From contig NC_064036.1 of NCBI RefSeq assembly GCF_932526225.1, positions 7,571,519 to 7,635,518 on the forward strand: 64,000 nucleotides of DNA, in the 5' to 3' direction. Under the pieces are notes generated by a model. The model was not told the origin of the DNA and made no database searches. It worked only from the letters and a program-made list of their open reading frames with translations. The stretch is from Nematostella vectensis. Taxonomy: Eukaryota; Cnidaria; Anthozoa; Actiniaria; Edwardsiidae. Shown in pieces: positions 14,501 through 26,500 of this stretch; position 1 is the stretch's first letter; every line of letters starts with the position of its first letter. A program made the position numbers and the translations under genes.

Positions 14501-17500
14501 TGTGTAGAATGGCCGCTTAATAGAGGTACCAGTGTGTAGAATGGCCGCTTAATAGAGGTACCAGTGTGTAGAATGACCGCATAATAGAGGTACCAGTGTG
14601 TAGAATGGCCGCTTAATAGAGGTACCAGTGTGTAGAATGGCCGCTTAGTAGAGGTACCAGTGTGTAGAATGGCCGTTTAATAGAGGTGCCAGTGTGTAGA
14701 ATGGCCGCTTAATAGAGGTACCAGTGTGTAGAATGGCCGCTTAATAGAGGTACCAGTGTGTAGAATGGCCGATTAATAGAGGTACCATTGTATAGAATGG
14801 TCGTTTAGTAGAGGTACCAGTGTGTAGAATGGCCGCTTAATAGAGGTACCATTGTGTAGAATGGTCGTTTAGTAGAGGTACCAGTGTGTAGAATGGCCGA
14901 TTAATAGAGGTGCCAGTGTGTAGAATGGCCGTTTAATAGAGGTACCAGTGTGTAGAATGGCCGATTAATAGAGGTACCAGTGTGTAGAATGGCCGCTTAG
15001 TAGAGGTCATTATATTTTCAGGTCAAGAAAAAGGAGCATGCGCAGGCTGCGGAACGAGACTTGAGCGAAGCGCGTAAAGAACTCGACGAGGCTCGCAAAT
15101 GGAAGGGGCACTACGAATCGAGCAGTGCACGCCTTGTGGAGATGGAACTAGTTGTGAGCGAGTTGCGCGACGAACTCAAGCGATCGATGGAGGCTCGGGA
15201 AAGAGTCGAGAAAGAAGCGAAGGAAGAAATAGAGGAGAAGGATGAGGTGAGTGATGGGAATTCAAGAGATCGATGGAGGCTCGGGAAAGAGTCGAGAAAA
15301 AGGCGAAGGAAGAAATAGAGGAGAAGGATGAGGTGAGTGATGAGAATTCAAGAGATCGATGGAGGCTCAGGAAAGAGTCGAGAAAAAGGCGAAGGAACAA
15401 ATAAAGTAAGAAGATGAGGTGGGAGATAGTAACTCTAGTGATCGATGTCAGCTCGTGAGAGAGTTGAGAAGGAAGCAACAAAAAGAGGAGAGTGATGTAA
15501 GAAGAGAGATAAATTAATGCAGGGGGCGCGCATCCCAACCCTCCCCCCCTCCCCTCTCCTTTCCCTAGCAAACTGGGTACACCCTGAGTTCTTGTTAATG
15601 CTTCCACACACATTTTGCTGACCACTGCCGCTAAAGTACGGCTCATATCGTAGGAAATCAAGTCGTTGCGTGACGTGATAGAGCAGCTGAGAGAGCAAGT
15701 CGCCGAGGCTAACAGCAGAGCCGCAGACGAGGTCGCGTCTAGAGATGGTACGCCCTGGTGGTTATCTAAACGTACAACTGATAGTTGAACGTATTTAACA
15801 TATTGCAGATAATATACAGAGGGTCTATTTGGCTTACTCTATAATTTTTTGAATAATAGTACAGCTTATACCTAAACCCAAAAGTGTCTTTTTTCATCCT
15901 TTTCCGTCCATATGAGATAAGCAAAATATTGTATTCACTAAACCTGGCTAGTTATTTTTTATTATACTGTATAATTTCAACTCTTTTAGAGTATTCCGAA
16001 GTAACACAGGCGCCCTCTTAAATCATGATTTAGCTAAACGCCGTTTTTTTGTTTGTATTTCAGCCACCCTAGACGAACGCCTAGAAGAGCAGCGGGTCCA
16101 AATCTTGTCCGAGTTTGAGGCCGAGAGGCTTAACCATCAACGAGTTTTACGCGATTACTCTCGACTCGAACAACGCTACCAGAACCTACAGGACGAGCTT
16201 GAGATTGTACAGACGAGTCCACAGAAGCCCTTGCGCAGCCTGGACAGCGTTAGCACAGCCAGCTCAGGTCAGTGATGATTTGAGGTGTGTTGTTGTGAGA
16301 TACGCCTTGAAAAGCTATACGTGTCCCTGCGTCCTTGTACCACTTGTGTGAATAAGTGAACTGACCTTGATTAAACAAGCGAGGTCAACAACAAAAGACA
16401 GAAAGTGATGTCTCTATAGCCTACTAGTAGGCGTTCATTCGCAAACCCGTCCTTCACTTCGAATAGTTCGCCATTTTAAATTACGGAACGCTCTAACTTG
16501 ATCTAAGTATAAAGAAAATGTTGAGGTAGTGTACCCTATCATCGCTTATTATTAAAAAAAATATTTTTCTCTTATTATTAAAGTTTTCGAAATGATTTCC
16601 CAAACTTGACTGCTCTGAACGTATTATTTAACTACATTTCCACGTTTACACCAATAGAATTTTCAATGAGAAAATTAACATCATTTGCTTTCCCGCAGAA
16701 ACATCTCTCGTGGACGCCCTGGAAAAGGAGCTCCGAGAACAAGAGGCGGAGGAACCGGATGAGGTCCGTTCCATCATTACCAAGAGTCAGCTCTTCGTTC
16801 GGCTCCGCAGCAAGGTCATGGACCTTGAGAACCGCCTGGTGGACGCACAGAGCCAGCTGAACAAGCAATCCGGAGAGACCAGTGCTCCCAACGTACCTTC
16901 CATTAAGGTGGAAGAGGGAGATGCTTGGAAGCAGAAGACTGGGAAGCTACAAGAGATCATGAAGGAGCGAGACGCGCTGAAAGAGGAAAAGGAGAAGGTT
17001 GAGGCAGAGCAGAAGAAGATGGGGTCCGAGCTGGTGCTGCTCAGGAAACTTGTGAGTCAGAGGAACGTGGACAAGGAGGCGGAATGGGACTTGATCAGCG
17101 AGAAGATGAAAGAGATCAAAGATGATCGGGACTTGCTTGAGAGGGAAAAGGTACGTCAGGTTTGGTATAGGGCAATTTTAATGGCAAGGTGTAACTGCTG
17201 TTATCAAGGATGAGCGGGACTTGCTTGAGAGGGAGAAGGTACGTCAGGTTTGGTATAGGGCAATTTTAGTGGCAAGGTGTGACTGCTGTTATCAAGGATG
17301 AGCGGGACGTGCTTGAGATGTAAAAGGTACGTCAGGTTTGGTATAGGGCAATTTTAGTGGCAAGGTGTGACTGCTGTTATCAAGGATGAGCGGGACTTGC
17401 TTGAGATGGAAAAGGTACGTCAGGTTTGGTATAGGGCAATTTTAGTGGCAAGGTGTAACTGCTGTTATCAAGAATGAGCGGGGCTTGCTTGAGAGAGAAA

Positions 17501-20500
17501 AGGTACGTGAGGTGTGATATAGGGTAATTTTAGTCGCAATGTGTGATGGCAAGGTGTAACTGCTGTTATCAAGAATGAGCGGGGCTTGCTTGAGAGAGAA
17601 AAGGTACGTGAGGTGTGATATAGGGTAATTTTAGCCGCAATGTGTGATGGCGATGTGTGACTGCTGTTATCAAGGATAGGCCTCGTTTAGAGGGCAAAGG
17701 TGCGTGAGGTGTGTAGGGTGTGGCTAGATGGTAATGAGTGACTGTGCTGTGTTCAAGTATGAGCGTGAAAAGAGGAACAGGGTGTGGCTAGGTCACTGGG
17801 TGTAGATGGGGGTGAAGCTAGGTGGCAGCGTAAGGCGAGGTGTGTGTTGATGGTCACGTTGTAGTAACATTGTAGGGGGGTTGGGGCACTAGGGAGGAAG
17901 GGAATACAGATGAGCCATCTGGGTCAATCTCAGAAACACTTACACGAATGATCTATCAAGAATGATCTACCTGCAAATGTCAACTCTTTCAGGAACGTCT
18001 GCGTAAGCAGTTGATCGATATGGCGTCCGTAGCCAAAGATTTAAGAGAAATCGATGAGCTGCTTAAGTTCAACCCAGACGAGAGTGCCTACGTCTTACAG
18101 GTAAGTAATTACTGACATCACGTGTTCGTCACGTTCAATGTGTCGTGCTTATTGATATTACGTGCCCCTGGCGACGTCTGCGTACTGATGTCACGTGTCC
18201 CATAACGTCATGTTCTCCCAAAATCCCGTGCTCACTGACCTCTTGCTCTTGCACTTGCTGATGTTGCATGCTTATTGACGCCACCGTATTACCCTGACAC
18301 CATGGCTGTCTCTGTTGTAGGCGGAGTCGCTCAAGAAGGCGAACAACGTGCTGCAGATAGAGCTGGAGGAGTTGATAAAAAAGGAGAAGAGCTTAAAGGA
18401 AGCCAACGAGAACCTGTGGCGGGACAAGGCCAAGCTGCAGAAGGTATGTCTCTCCGTACGTTTGCCTCAGTCCCTGTGTCTTTATCTGTCCGTCTAACTC
18501 TACGGCTCAGCCTGTCCTCCTCACTCTGTCCGACTGTCCGTCCCAGTCCTTCTGTTTGTTTTTACCAGTCTGTTTGTCCCAGTCTACCCAGCTATCTGTT
18601 TTTCCTACTGTCATCACGTTTGTACGTATGTTTGTCCTTACGTGTGTGTCCTTTGTTCAGTCCTCTGTCATTCTGTCTTATTGTTCGGTATCCCCCTGTT
18701 TGTCCGTTTTCATGCGCGTCCATCTTTCCGACTTCCGACTTTCGGTTGTCTTATTTTCCGGTAAATAACCCCTCTGTACGCTCTGATGTCCGTCCATGTC
18801 TCCCCTTGTCTGTATCTAACTGTCCGGTATCCCCCAGGGCCGGACATCAAGCGTCCATGCCATGGACAGCAGCTTCCAGCAAGAGGTCACGCGACTCGTC
18901 ACGGAAAACGTGGATCTGCGTGAGCAGGTGGAACGACTGGAAAAAGAGAATGCTACTCTCAGGAAAGACCAGAGTTCACTTATGCCTTTCAGGGGAAGAG
19001 CACAGTCCATGAAAGGTACGAGGAGTAGCCGGTCGATTGACTCATTTCGAAACAAAACAAATCAAGTACTTGCTTATCAGGTGCTCACGGCTTGCTCAAC
19101 AACCTTCTAAATGAAGAGGCAGCTACAATGCTGGACAAAACTAGTTGTCGCGTCCTTAAAAAAGGGCGGATTTCTCGATATCTATCGTTAGTCAACTAGC
19201 TTCCTTCCCAAGACAATGTCATTTAAACCCCCCTTCTTCCTTTCAATGTTGGATGTAACCGTGCTTTAATTCTTAGAAAGACATCCCGAATTGAACAACA
19301 TTGTATTAGGGGGGAGGGGTGAGAAGCGCGTAGGAGGAGTAGGGTAACATTGAACCCCCTATGCAGTGAAAAATCAAAAAAGCATTGTAGCTTGTAGAAT
19401 CCCAAATCCCAAATTTACGTAGTTCTGTCTGCTTGATTTAAATCATAGTTTCCACCCTTAGCAAGAGTCGCACGTGAAATTTTGGAGTTCAAAGTCTGCC
19501 TAATATATTTAAAGAATAGCGTTACCCCAGGAAAAACGACTAACGTTGACAAAATTTACTCTTGTTTGGCGTTACAGCGGATCTCCTGACTGAGCAGAAG
19601 CGGCGGTCACATTCTGTATGGGCGGGACAAGAACCTCGTGCCGGGAAACTAGTGAGTGTGGAACATATCTCATTTCTACAGCTGAATTCTTGGAAAGCGT
19701 TCTTGGAATTGTGTTATTGGATTTGAGTTCTTGGAATTGTGTTCTTGGAAATACATTCTTGGAATTGAGTACTTTTAAATGTGTTCTTGGAGTTGAGTTC
19801 CTGGAATTGCGATAATTCAAGGTGAAAAAAAAAGGTTTCAGTTAAATAGCGAAGAACATTCAACTCTCGCGTTACGGGCATCCCGCTTTCACTGACATAC
19901 AAAAAAGTGATTCACGTGTTTTCTTGTTAAACTTTTGTGCGAGACTTATTATTTTGTATATTTGGGTTCGTAAGTTAAGGCAACTCAAGTATATAGTTAA
20001 CGGTAACCCTCTCGAGCAGACAACTTTACGTACAACACTGTTACCCCTCCCCATCTCATAAAACCATCGTGTTTTAACATTCTCTTTAGCTAACAGACAC
20101 AGTCCATTCCACGTTTTTGTGTCCTTAGTTGAATATTCAGTGAAAGGGGGTCTTTCCCCTATGTTATTTCTCTCAATTTGTCTTTTCGTTCTAGGTGATG
20201 AGACATGCTGGCCTGCTTCGAAAGTCGCCCTCGCGAGACGAGGTTTGTATGCAATGCTACTAAATCAATGCCTCTCCCGGGCTATGACCGAAGCGATGAC
20301 AAATAATATTTCCTGAAAGTTATCTTATCATTCAAAAATAATATTATCATTACTAGGTCTATTATTTTTGTTATGAGTATCTCCAGATACTAATACTGAT
20401 TATATCAATGTCTTTGAGGGAGCATCTCTTCTGTAAACTGAGGGAGGGGTGACAACGACGGTGCACACTGTATTTCTCCGCGGGAAAAATGTGATACCAC

Positions 20501-23500
20501 GCTAAAATTTTGTGCGTGCGCCGCCGTAGACTGTCCTCCATCGTAAATCTTAAAGCCGCATTGTCACTAGTTTACTTCCGGAGGTCCGACGGAAACCTCA
20601 ACCGTTAAAAGATAAAAGAACCTATTAGAATCCGAGATATTTAACAGGCCATCCGCTCTAAATTACCAATCACACCCTCAAACAAACTTCCAATAGACAC
20701 ACTGCTTCCAATATTTTGAAATATTTTTCGCGTTTTCCGTTAAAAATCATCGGATGTTGTTAGGTAATCGACCATTGTCACCAGTAAACTGGTGACAATG
20801 CAGCTTTAAGGTCGCTGTTCTGTCAAGTTGACCGCATTCTCTGTTTGTCTTTTTTTTCCAGGACTTCCTACCGCTTCCTCTACAAGCGAAGCAGCGGAAG
20901 GCTCACGGAATGATCGAGTACTCGGCAGAAGACGAGGAGAAGATCATCAAGTCCTTGATTACGGACATGAATCCGTCCTCCGTGTCCGATTCCATTCCTG
21001 GACTTCCCGCCCATATCTTGTTCATGTGTATTCGGCACGTAGACCACATGAACGATGACAGGCGGATGCAGAGCTTGCTCATCAATAGCATGAATAGCAT
21101 CAGGAACGTCATCAAGGTAGACTAGATGGGTTCATAGCGGGGAATTGTATATTGAGAAAGAGTATTGTTAGTGTGGCTGTGATGATGGTGGTACTTTTGA
21201 TGCTGTGATGATGATGGTAGTAGTTATGATGATGGTGTTAGTAGTTATGATGTTTGTAGTAGTGATGATATTGGCGATGGTAGTAGTTCTAATGATGTTG
21301 ATGATGGAAGTATTAATGATGTTGGTAGTTGTGATGATGATGGCGGTGATGGTGATGATGTTGGTAATGGTGATGATGGTTGGTTGGTTCGGTTGATAGT
21401 AGTTTTTATGTTGGTGATGGTGGTGGTGGTGGTGGTTGTGGTGGTGGTGGTGGCGGCGGCGGCGGCGGTGGTGGTGGTGGTGGTGGTGGTGGTGGTGGTG
21501 GTGGTGGTGGTGGTGATGGTGGTGGTGGTGGTGATGGTGGTGGTGGTGGTGATGGTGGTGGTGGTGGTGGTGATGGTGATGGTGATGGTGATGGTGATGG
21601 TGATGGTGATGGTGATGGTGGTGGTGGGGGTGGTGATGGTGATGGTGGTGGTGATGGTAGTGGTGATGGTAGTGGTGGTGGTTGGGGTGGTGATGGTGGT
21701 GGTGATGGTGGTGGTGATGGTGGTAGTGATGGTGATGGTGGTAGTGATGGTAGTGGTAATGGTGGTGATGGTGATGGTGATGGTGATGGTGATGGTAGTG
21801 GTGATGGTGATGGTGATGGTGATGGTGATGGTGATGGTGATGGTGATGGTGATGGTAGTGGTGATGGTGATGGTGATAGAGATTGTGGTGGTGATAATGA
21901 TGCTAATGGCGTTTATTGCGGTATTTCTGTTGTAACAATATCTGTACCTATGTTAGTACCATCGGATAATCGGATCTTGCTGATGACTTTGTCTTTTGGT
22001 TATTAGAAAAATCCCAATCTGGACATGTTAGCGTTTTGGCTGGCCAACACGCTACGTCTTCTTCACGACATGAAGCAGTACAGCGGAGACAGGGTACGAC
22101 TGCTATTTTGTTATCGATCTTTGAGTGTATTTTGCGCGAGACAAAAGTTTTGTAAGCGGAGAGAAGAGACACTACGTGTCTGTGCGTGACAAGGCCCGGA
22201 GTGGGTACTGTGTACTTGTCTGTACTGTTGACTGTGTTACACAGGTTGTGGACAAGAAGTGCGTGATTTTTAACGTGTGTGAACCTGACTTTGTCATAGA
22301 CAGGGAGCGCGTGATTTGTGTGAACTTTACATAACATTTGGATCCTGCCGACTAAACAAAAAGACCATGAAACAAAAACAAAATAAATCCCCTTTCGGTA
22401 AATCCTGCTATAACATCATCGAGGTTCGCTAGATGTTCAAAGGCGTTGACGCAAATGTCGCGAGATCCTATGGAATTAACTAGACGATAGAGGTTTGACT
22501 GCCAAACAAGAGCATTGAGATCGCCTCACGGACATGAATAGAAATAAATCACTTGATATCATTAAATGAATAATATTAATTTCACTTTTAACATTCACTT
22601 CTTTTGCATGCTCTGTATTTCCTCATCTATCCCTTCTGTTGTAATGACTTCTATAAATCTCAATCAACCCTGTATTTTCCTAAACCTACCGAACCGGTTG
22701 ACTCCGCCTGTCAGTCCGGTTGGCTAAACCTGTTACTCAAGTTGTGTGGTGTGTTGTAGTGGGAGCAGCGAGAGCCGGCGGGAGAGGGCATCTCACACAT
22801 GTTCCGCCGTCAGTGGACGCACGTCAAAGATTACATCCGAGATGTTAGTCCTTCTTTATGCTTGTTCTTTGATCACACAATTCTTTAGTTCTTGTTTTCT
22901 TTTCTTTAAATGATGCATAGATCTATGCTTGTTCTGTGTTTATAAAGTATTATTTTATTAAATATATATATTTAAATATTAAATAAATATTATTTTTCCT
23001 GTAATTGTATCATGTTATCTTATTCCTTGTAAGTGCCTCACTTGCCTTGTTTGTTTTCTGTTCAGTGAGTGCTGTATTTCTACTTGTACTTAATTTTTTT
23101 TATCTCTTGCATTTACTGTTTTTAATAATTGCTTTGTTTAATGCTATCCTATTTCTTGTCAATTTTTTGCCTCTTCTTGTTTGTTCAGGAGTGTCTTGCG
23201 CTTCTTGTATTCATTCTCCACTCCTTCGTTTTGTCCTGTTCACACGTGTCATCTCTCGTTTCATTTGTTTTGTTGGTTAACTTTTAACAAGCATGGTAAA
23301 CGAATAAAATGAATGCATGTTCTCAAATTAAATAAAACGTACTTAACTGAAATCATTACTAGAACAATCATAAAATCTTCATCATCTGAATTCAACTAAA
23401 ATACCTCATAGCCGGATTCGTAGTTTCATTACCGCCCAAAATCTAAAAACCCGTTTCTCTTTTTGGAATAACGCGTTTTCAGTCAACCATCTAAACCAAT

Positions 23501-26500
23501 CGATCGACGTAAATAGTTTCCGTGTCACGCCATGAACCATAAGTCAACATACAGAGCATGCTATCGTGTCAATTAAAAACCTAACTCGTGGTTACACATC
23601 ACAGGCGTTCCAGGTACACAATACACCAGAGCAGAACGAGCACTGCCTGAAGAACTTCGACTTGACGGAATACCGACAAGTTCTGAGTGATCTGTCCATA
23701 CACATCTATCAAGACCTTGTGAAGGCCATCTGGGACTCCATAAATGGAATGATAGGTAATGAAACATGTACACATCTAGCAGTCAGGGCCTTTTGTGACT
23801 CCATCAATAGGATCATATGTAATACAATATAAATACATCTAGCAGTCAGGGCCTCCTGGGACTCCATCAATGGAATGAAAGGTAATACCGTATGTACACA
23901 TCTAGCAGTCAAGGCCTTCTGGGACTCCATCAATGGAATGAAAGGTAATACCGTATGTACACATTTAGCAGTCAGGGCCTTCTGGGACTCCATTAATAGG
24001 ATCATATGTGATACTATATGTACACATCTAGCAGTCAGGGCCGTCTGTGACTCCCTTTATAGGATCATATGTGACACAATATGTACACATCTAGCAGTCA
24101 GGGCCGTCTGGGACTCCATCAATTAAATGGTGGGTATGAAGATTTGTAAACATTGTAGCTGTCAGGGCAATTCTGGGACTCTACGATGGAATAATAAGAT
24201 CAATCTTGTCTGAAATCGCACAATGCTATGTAAGAAAATGTGTAGAAGTCTCCCAGGACCATCTCATTGGACGCCATAAAGGCCATGTGGGATCTAATTG
24301 AGGCCTAAGTCATGGTACAAAAGTAGTTCTTATATGTTTAAAATTCCACACAATACCTTCATCTGTTAAAACAAGGCTATGGTAAAAAAAGAAGTTTCTA
24401 TATATGTACAGTTCCGCTGATTACCTTCATCTGTTCTGACGAGGTCATGGTACAAAAGTTGTTCCTATCTATGTATTGTTTCACTGTATGCCTATATTTG
24501 TTGTATGGTAAACTAGAAAGACTACAGACAAGCTGTAGAAAAACTAGATGGTCTGCGTAGGCGTGGCGTAGACGAAGGGCTAACGCCCGAAACGTCAGTG
24601 CAACTACTCTGTTTCACAGAGTCGTTTAAGATACTTTTTCAACCTTGTGTTGATTTATACCCTGTATCTGTTGCAGTTCCGGGAATCCTCGAGTACGAGT
24701 CCATTCCCGGCGTGTCCAGTTCCAAGCCTTACGGTGGGCGTTCCCGTGGCAGCGAGGACATTAGTGTAAAAAGGATTACAAAAAAGGTAAGTCTATCGAG
24801 TAGATGCTTTGAAATAATGAAAATCGCTTTTCGAGCGGTCATTTGTTATTTTCTTAACACATTGACCCCTCAACCGGCCTGTACCCGATTTGAGATCAGC
24901 AAACTCAGGCACATATAGATACCTTCATTCTGATCCTCCAGGACCATTTCCATGCCCTCAACTTAATGTCCACTCCGTGAAGGCTTGTGAAACCATCTCG
25001 GATGCCATTACAGATTGCAAAGCATTCTGTGAGATCCTTGGAATAATTTAGGAGGGGAGGGTCATTCAACACATCTCTCTCCAAAGTCAGTCTTTTCACC
25101 CCAAAGCCAAACAAAATAATTCCAGGTCATACAGACCCAGAATAGCAGTGTAAACAATTTTGGAATCAATGTGGTTTAAAAAAAGACAGCATTTAGGAGA
25201 GCTGTGGTGATTCATTACAAAATTATTTTCTCATCCAGGCAAAGCCAAAAAAAATCATCATGAATCCACCTTTGCTTGCAAATATCCATAAGCAAAGCAC
25301 TCAATTATGCCCCAATAGACTTAAGGCACTCTCCCAACATGCTCATAGGTGTATTTTTCTTTTTATAAAATTGAGCCTTTATGACTTTGACGGGCTGTAT
25401 AAAACTCAAAATAGGAGTGAGGTATATGTTTAGTTTTGTAAATTTAGCTAAACAATAACCAGGATTCAATGGGTTAAACACAAAAGTATGAGCAAATAGA
25501 AATGGCTTCAACTAAATCAAAACGTGCCATGGGACCGACTAAGGCGCAGTACAGGAGCAATAATGTCTCATGCTTTCGATTCCAGCTTTCACAAGTATTG
25601 AATATTCTCAATGCGCACTGCGTCGATCCAGAAATCATCAAGCAGTGCTTTAGACAGGTGAGAGAAAACTATTTTGAACATTGTCCGGCAAAGCGCTTTC
25701 CATGCAAATTGAATTAACGGACTTCAATTAGAATGGGGATAATGATGATGATGATGATTGCACCATACTGTATTCCCTTACTGTGTCGTCATTCTGCATA
25801 TTGCATGCACGTTTTGCTTAATTTAACGCTTTATCCTCCATCTTTCAGGTGTTTTATTATATTGGTGCGAACCTCATGAATAACATTCTTCTTCGCAAGG
25901 ACATGTGTCACTGGTCACGTGGCATGCAAATAAGGCAAGTTCATCCAGCTTTTCTCCACCCACCCCTCCCTTACCCTTGCATGTCACTGGTCACGTGGCA
26001 TGCTAATAGGGCACCACAGACATAGGACATATAACGACAACCCCAAAGTTGTCAAAAATCAAAAAGTCGCCGAGCAATTTGTGGCTGAGCCTTTTTGAAT
26101 TTTGTCTTCACAAAATGGTCATCTTAGGTTTCTTTCCACGTGACGTTTCAGATTTAACTTGAGCCAGCTAGAGGACTGGGTACGCGTGAATCAGCTGGAG
26201 GGCAGCGGTATAGTGGAGGCGTTAGAATGTATAACACAGGCAACCCAGCTCCTTCAGGTCAACAAGAAGACTTTGGAGGATGTGGACGCGATTTGTGAGG
26301 TCTGCAGCGCGCTCAACACGCTACAGGTAATGAAGTCTTCTGGTATTGCACTAAAAACGCTACGGTAAATGAAGGTTGCTAGTATGGAATTAACGCGTTA
26401 CAGGTAGTGAACGCTGTCATGGAGATGGTTTGTTATTGAATCTGGATATGAGCTTTTTGGGATAATCGGTGCAAAGGAGACGCAAGCAAGACGGTACATT

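Noticed and set aside
18275-19012. 245-codon open frame overlapping myosin exons
   Set aside because: Reads the exons at 18321 and 18838 in the wrong frame and crosses a pyrimidine-rich intron; the myosin frame is supported by homology and splice sites.
21380-22006. Long Gly/Asp-rich and Val/Met-rich open frames
   Set aside because: They are translations of the TGG/TGA microsatellite in a myosin intron; every frame of such a repeat is open.
24598-24918. 106-codon open frame starting upstream of the exon at 24677
   Set aside because: Only 24677-24786 is coding; the upstream part is dispersed repeat and the downstream part is intron.
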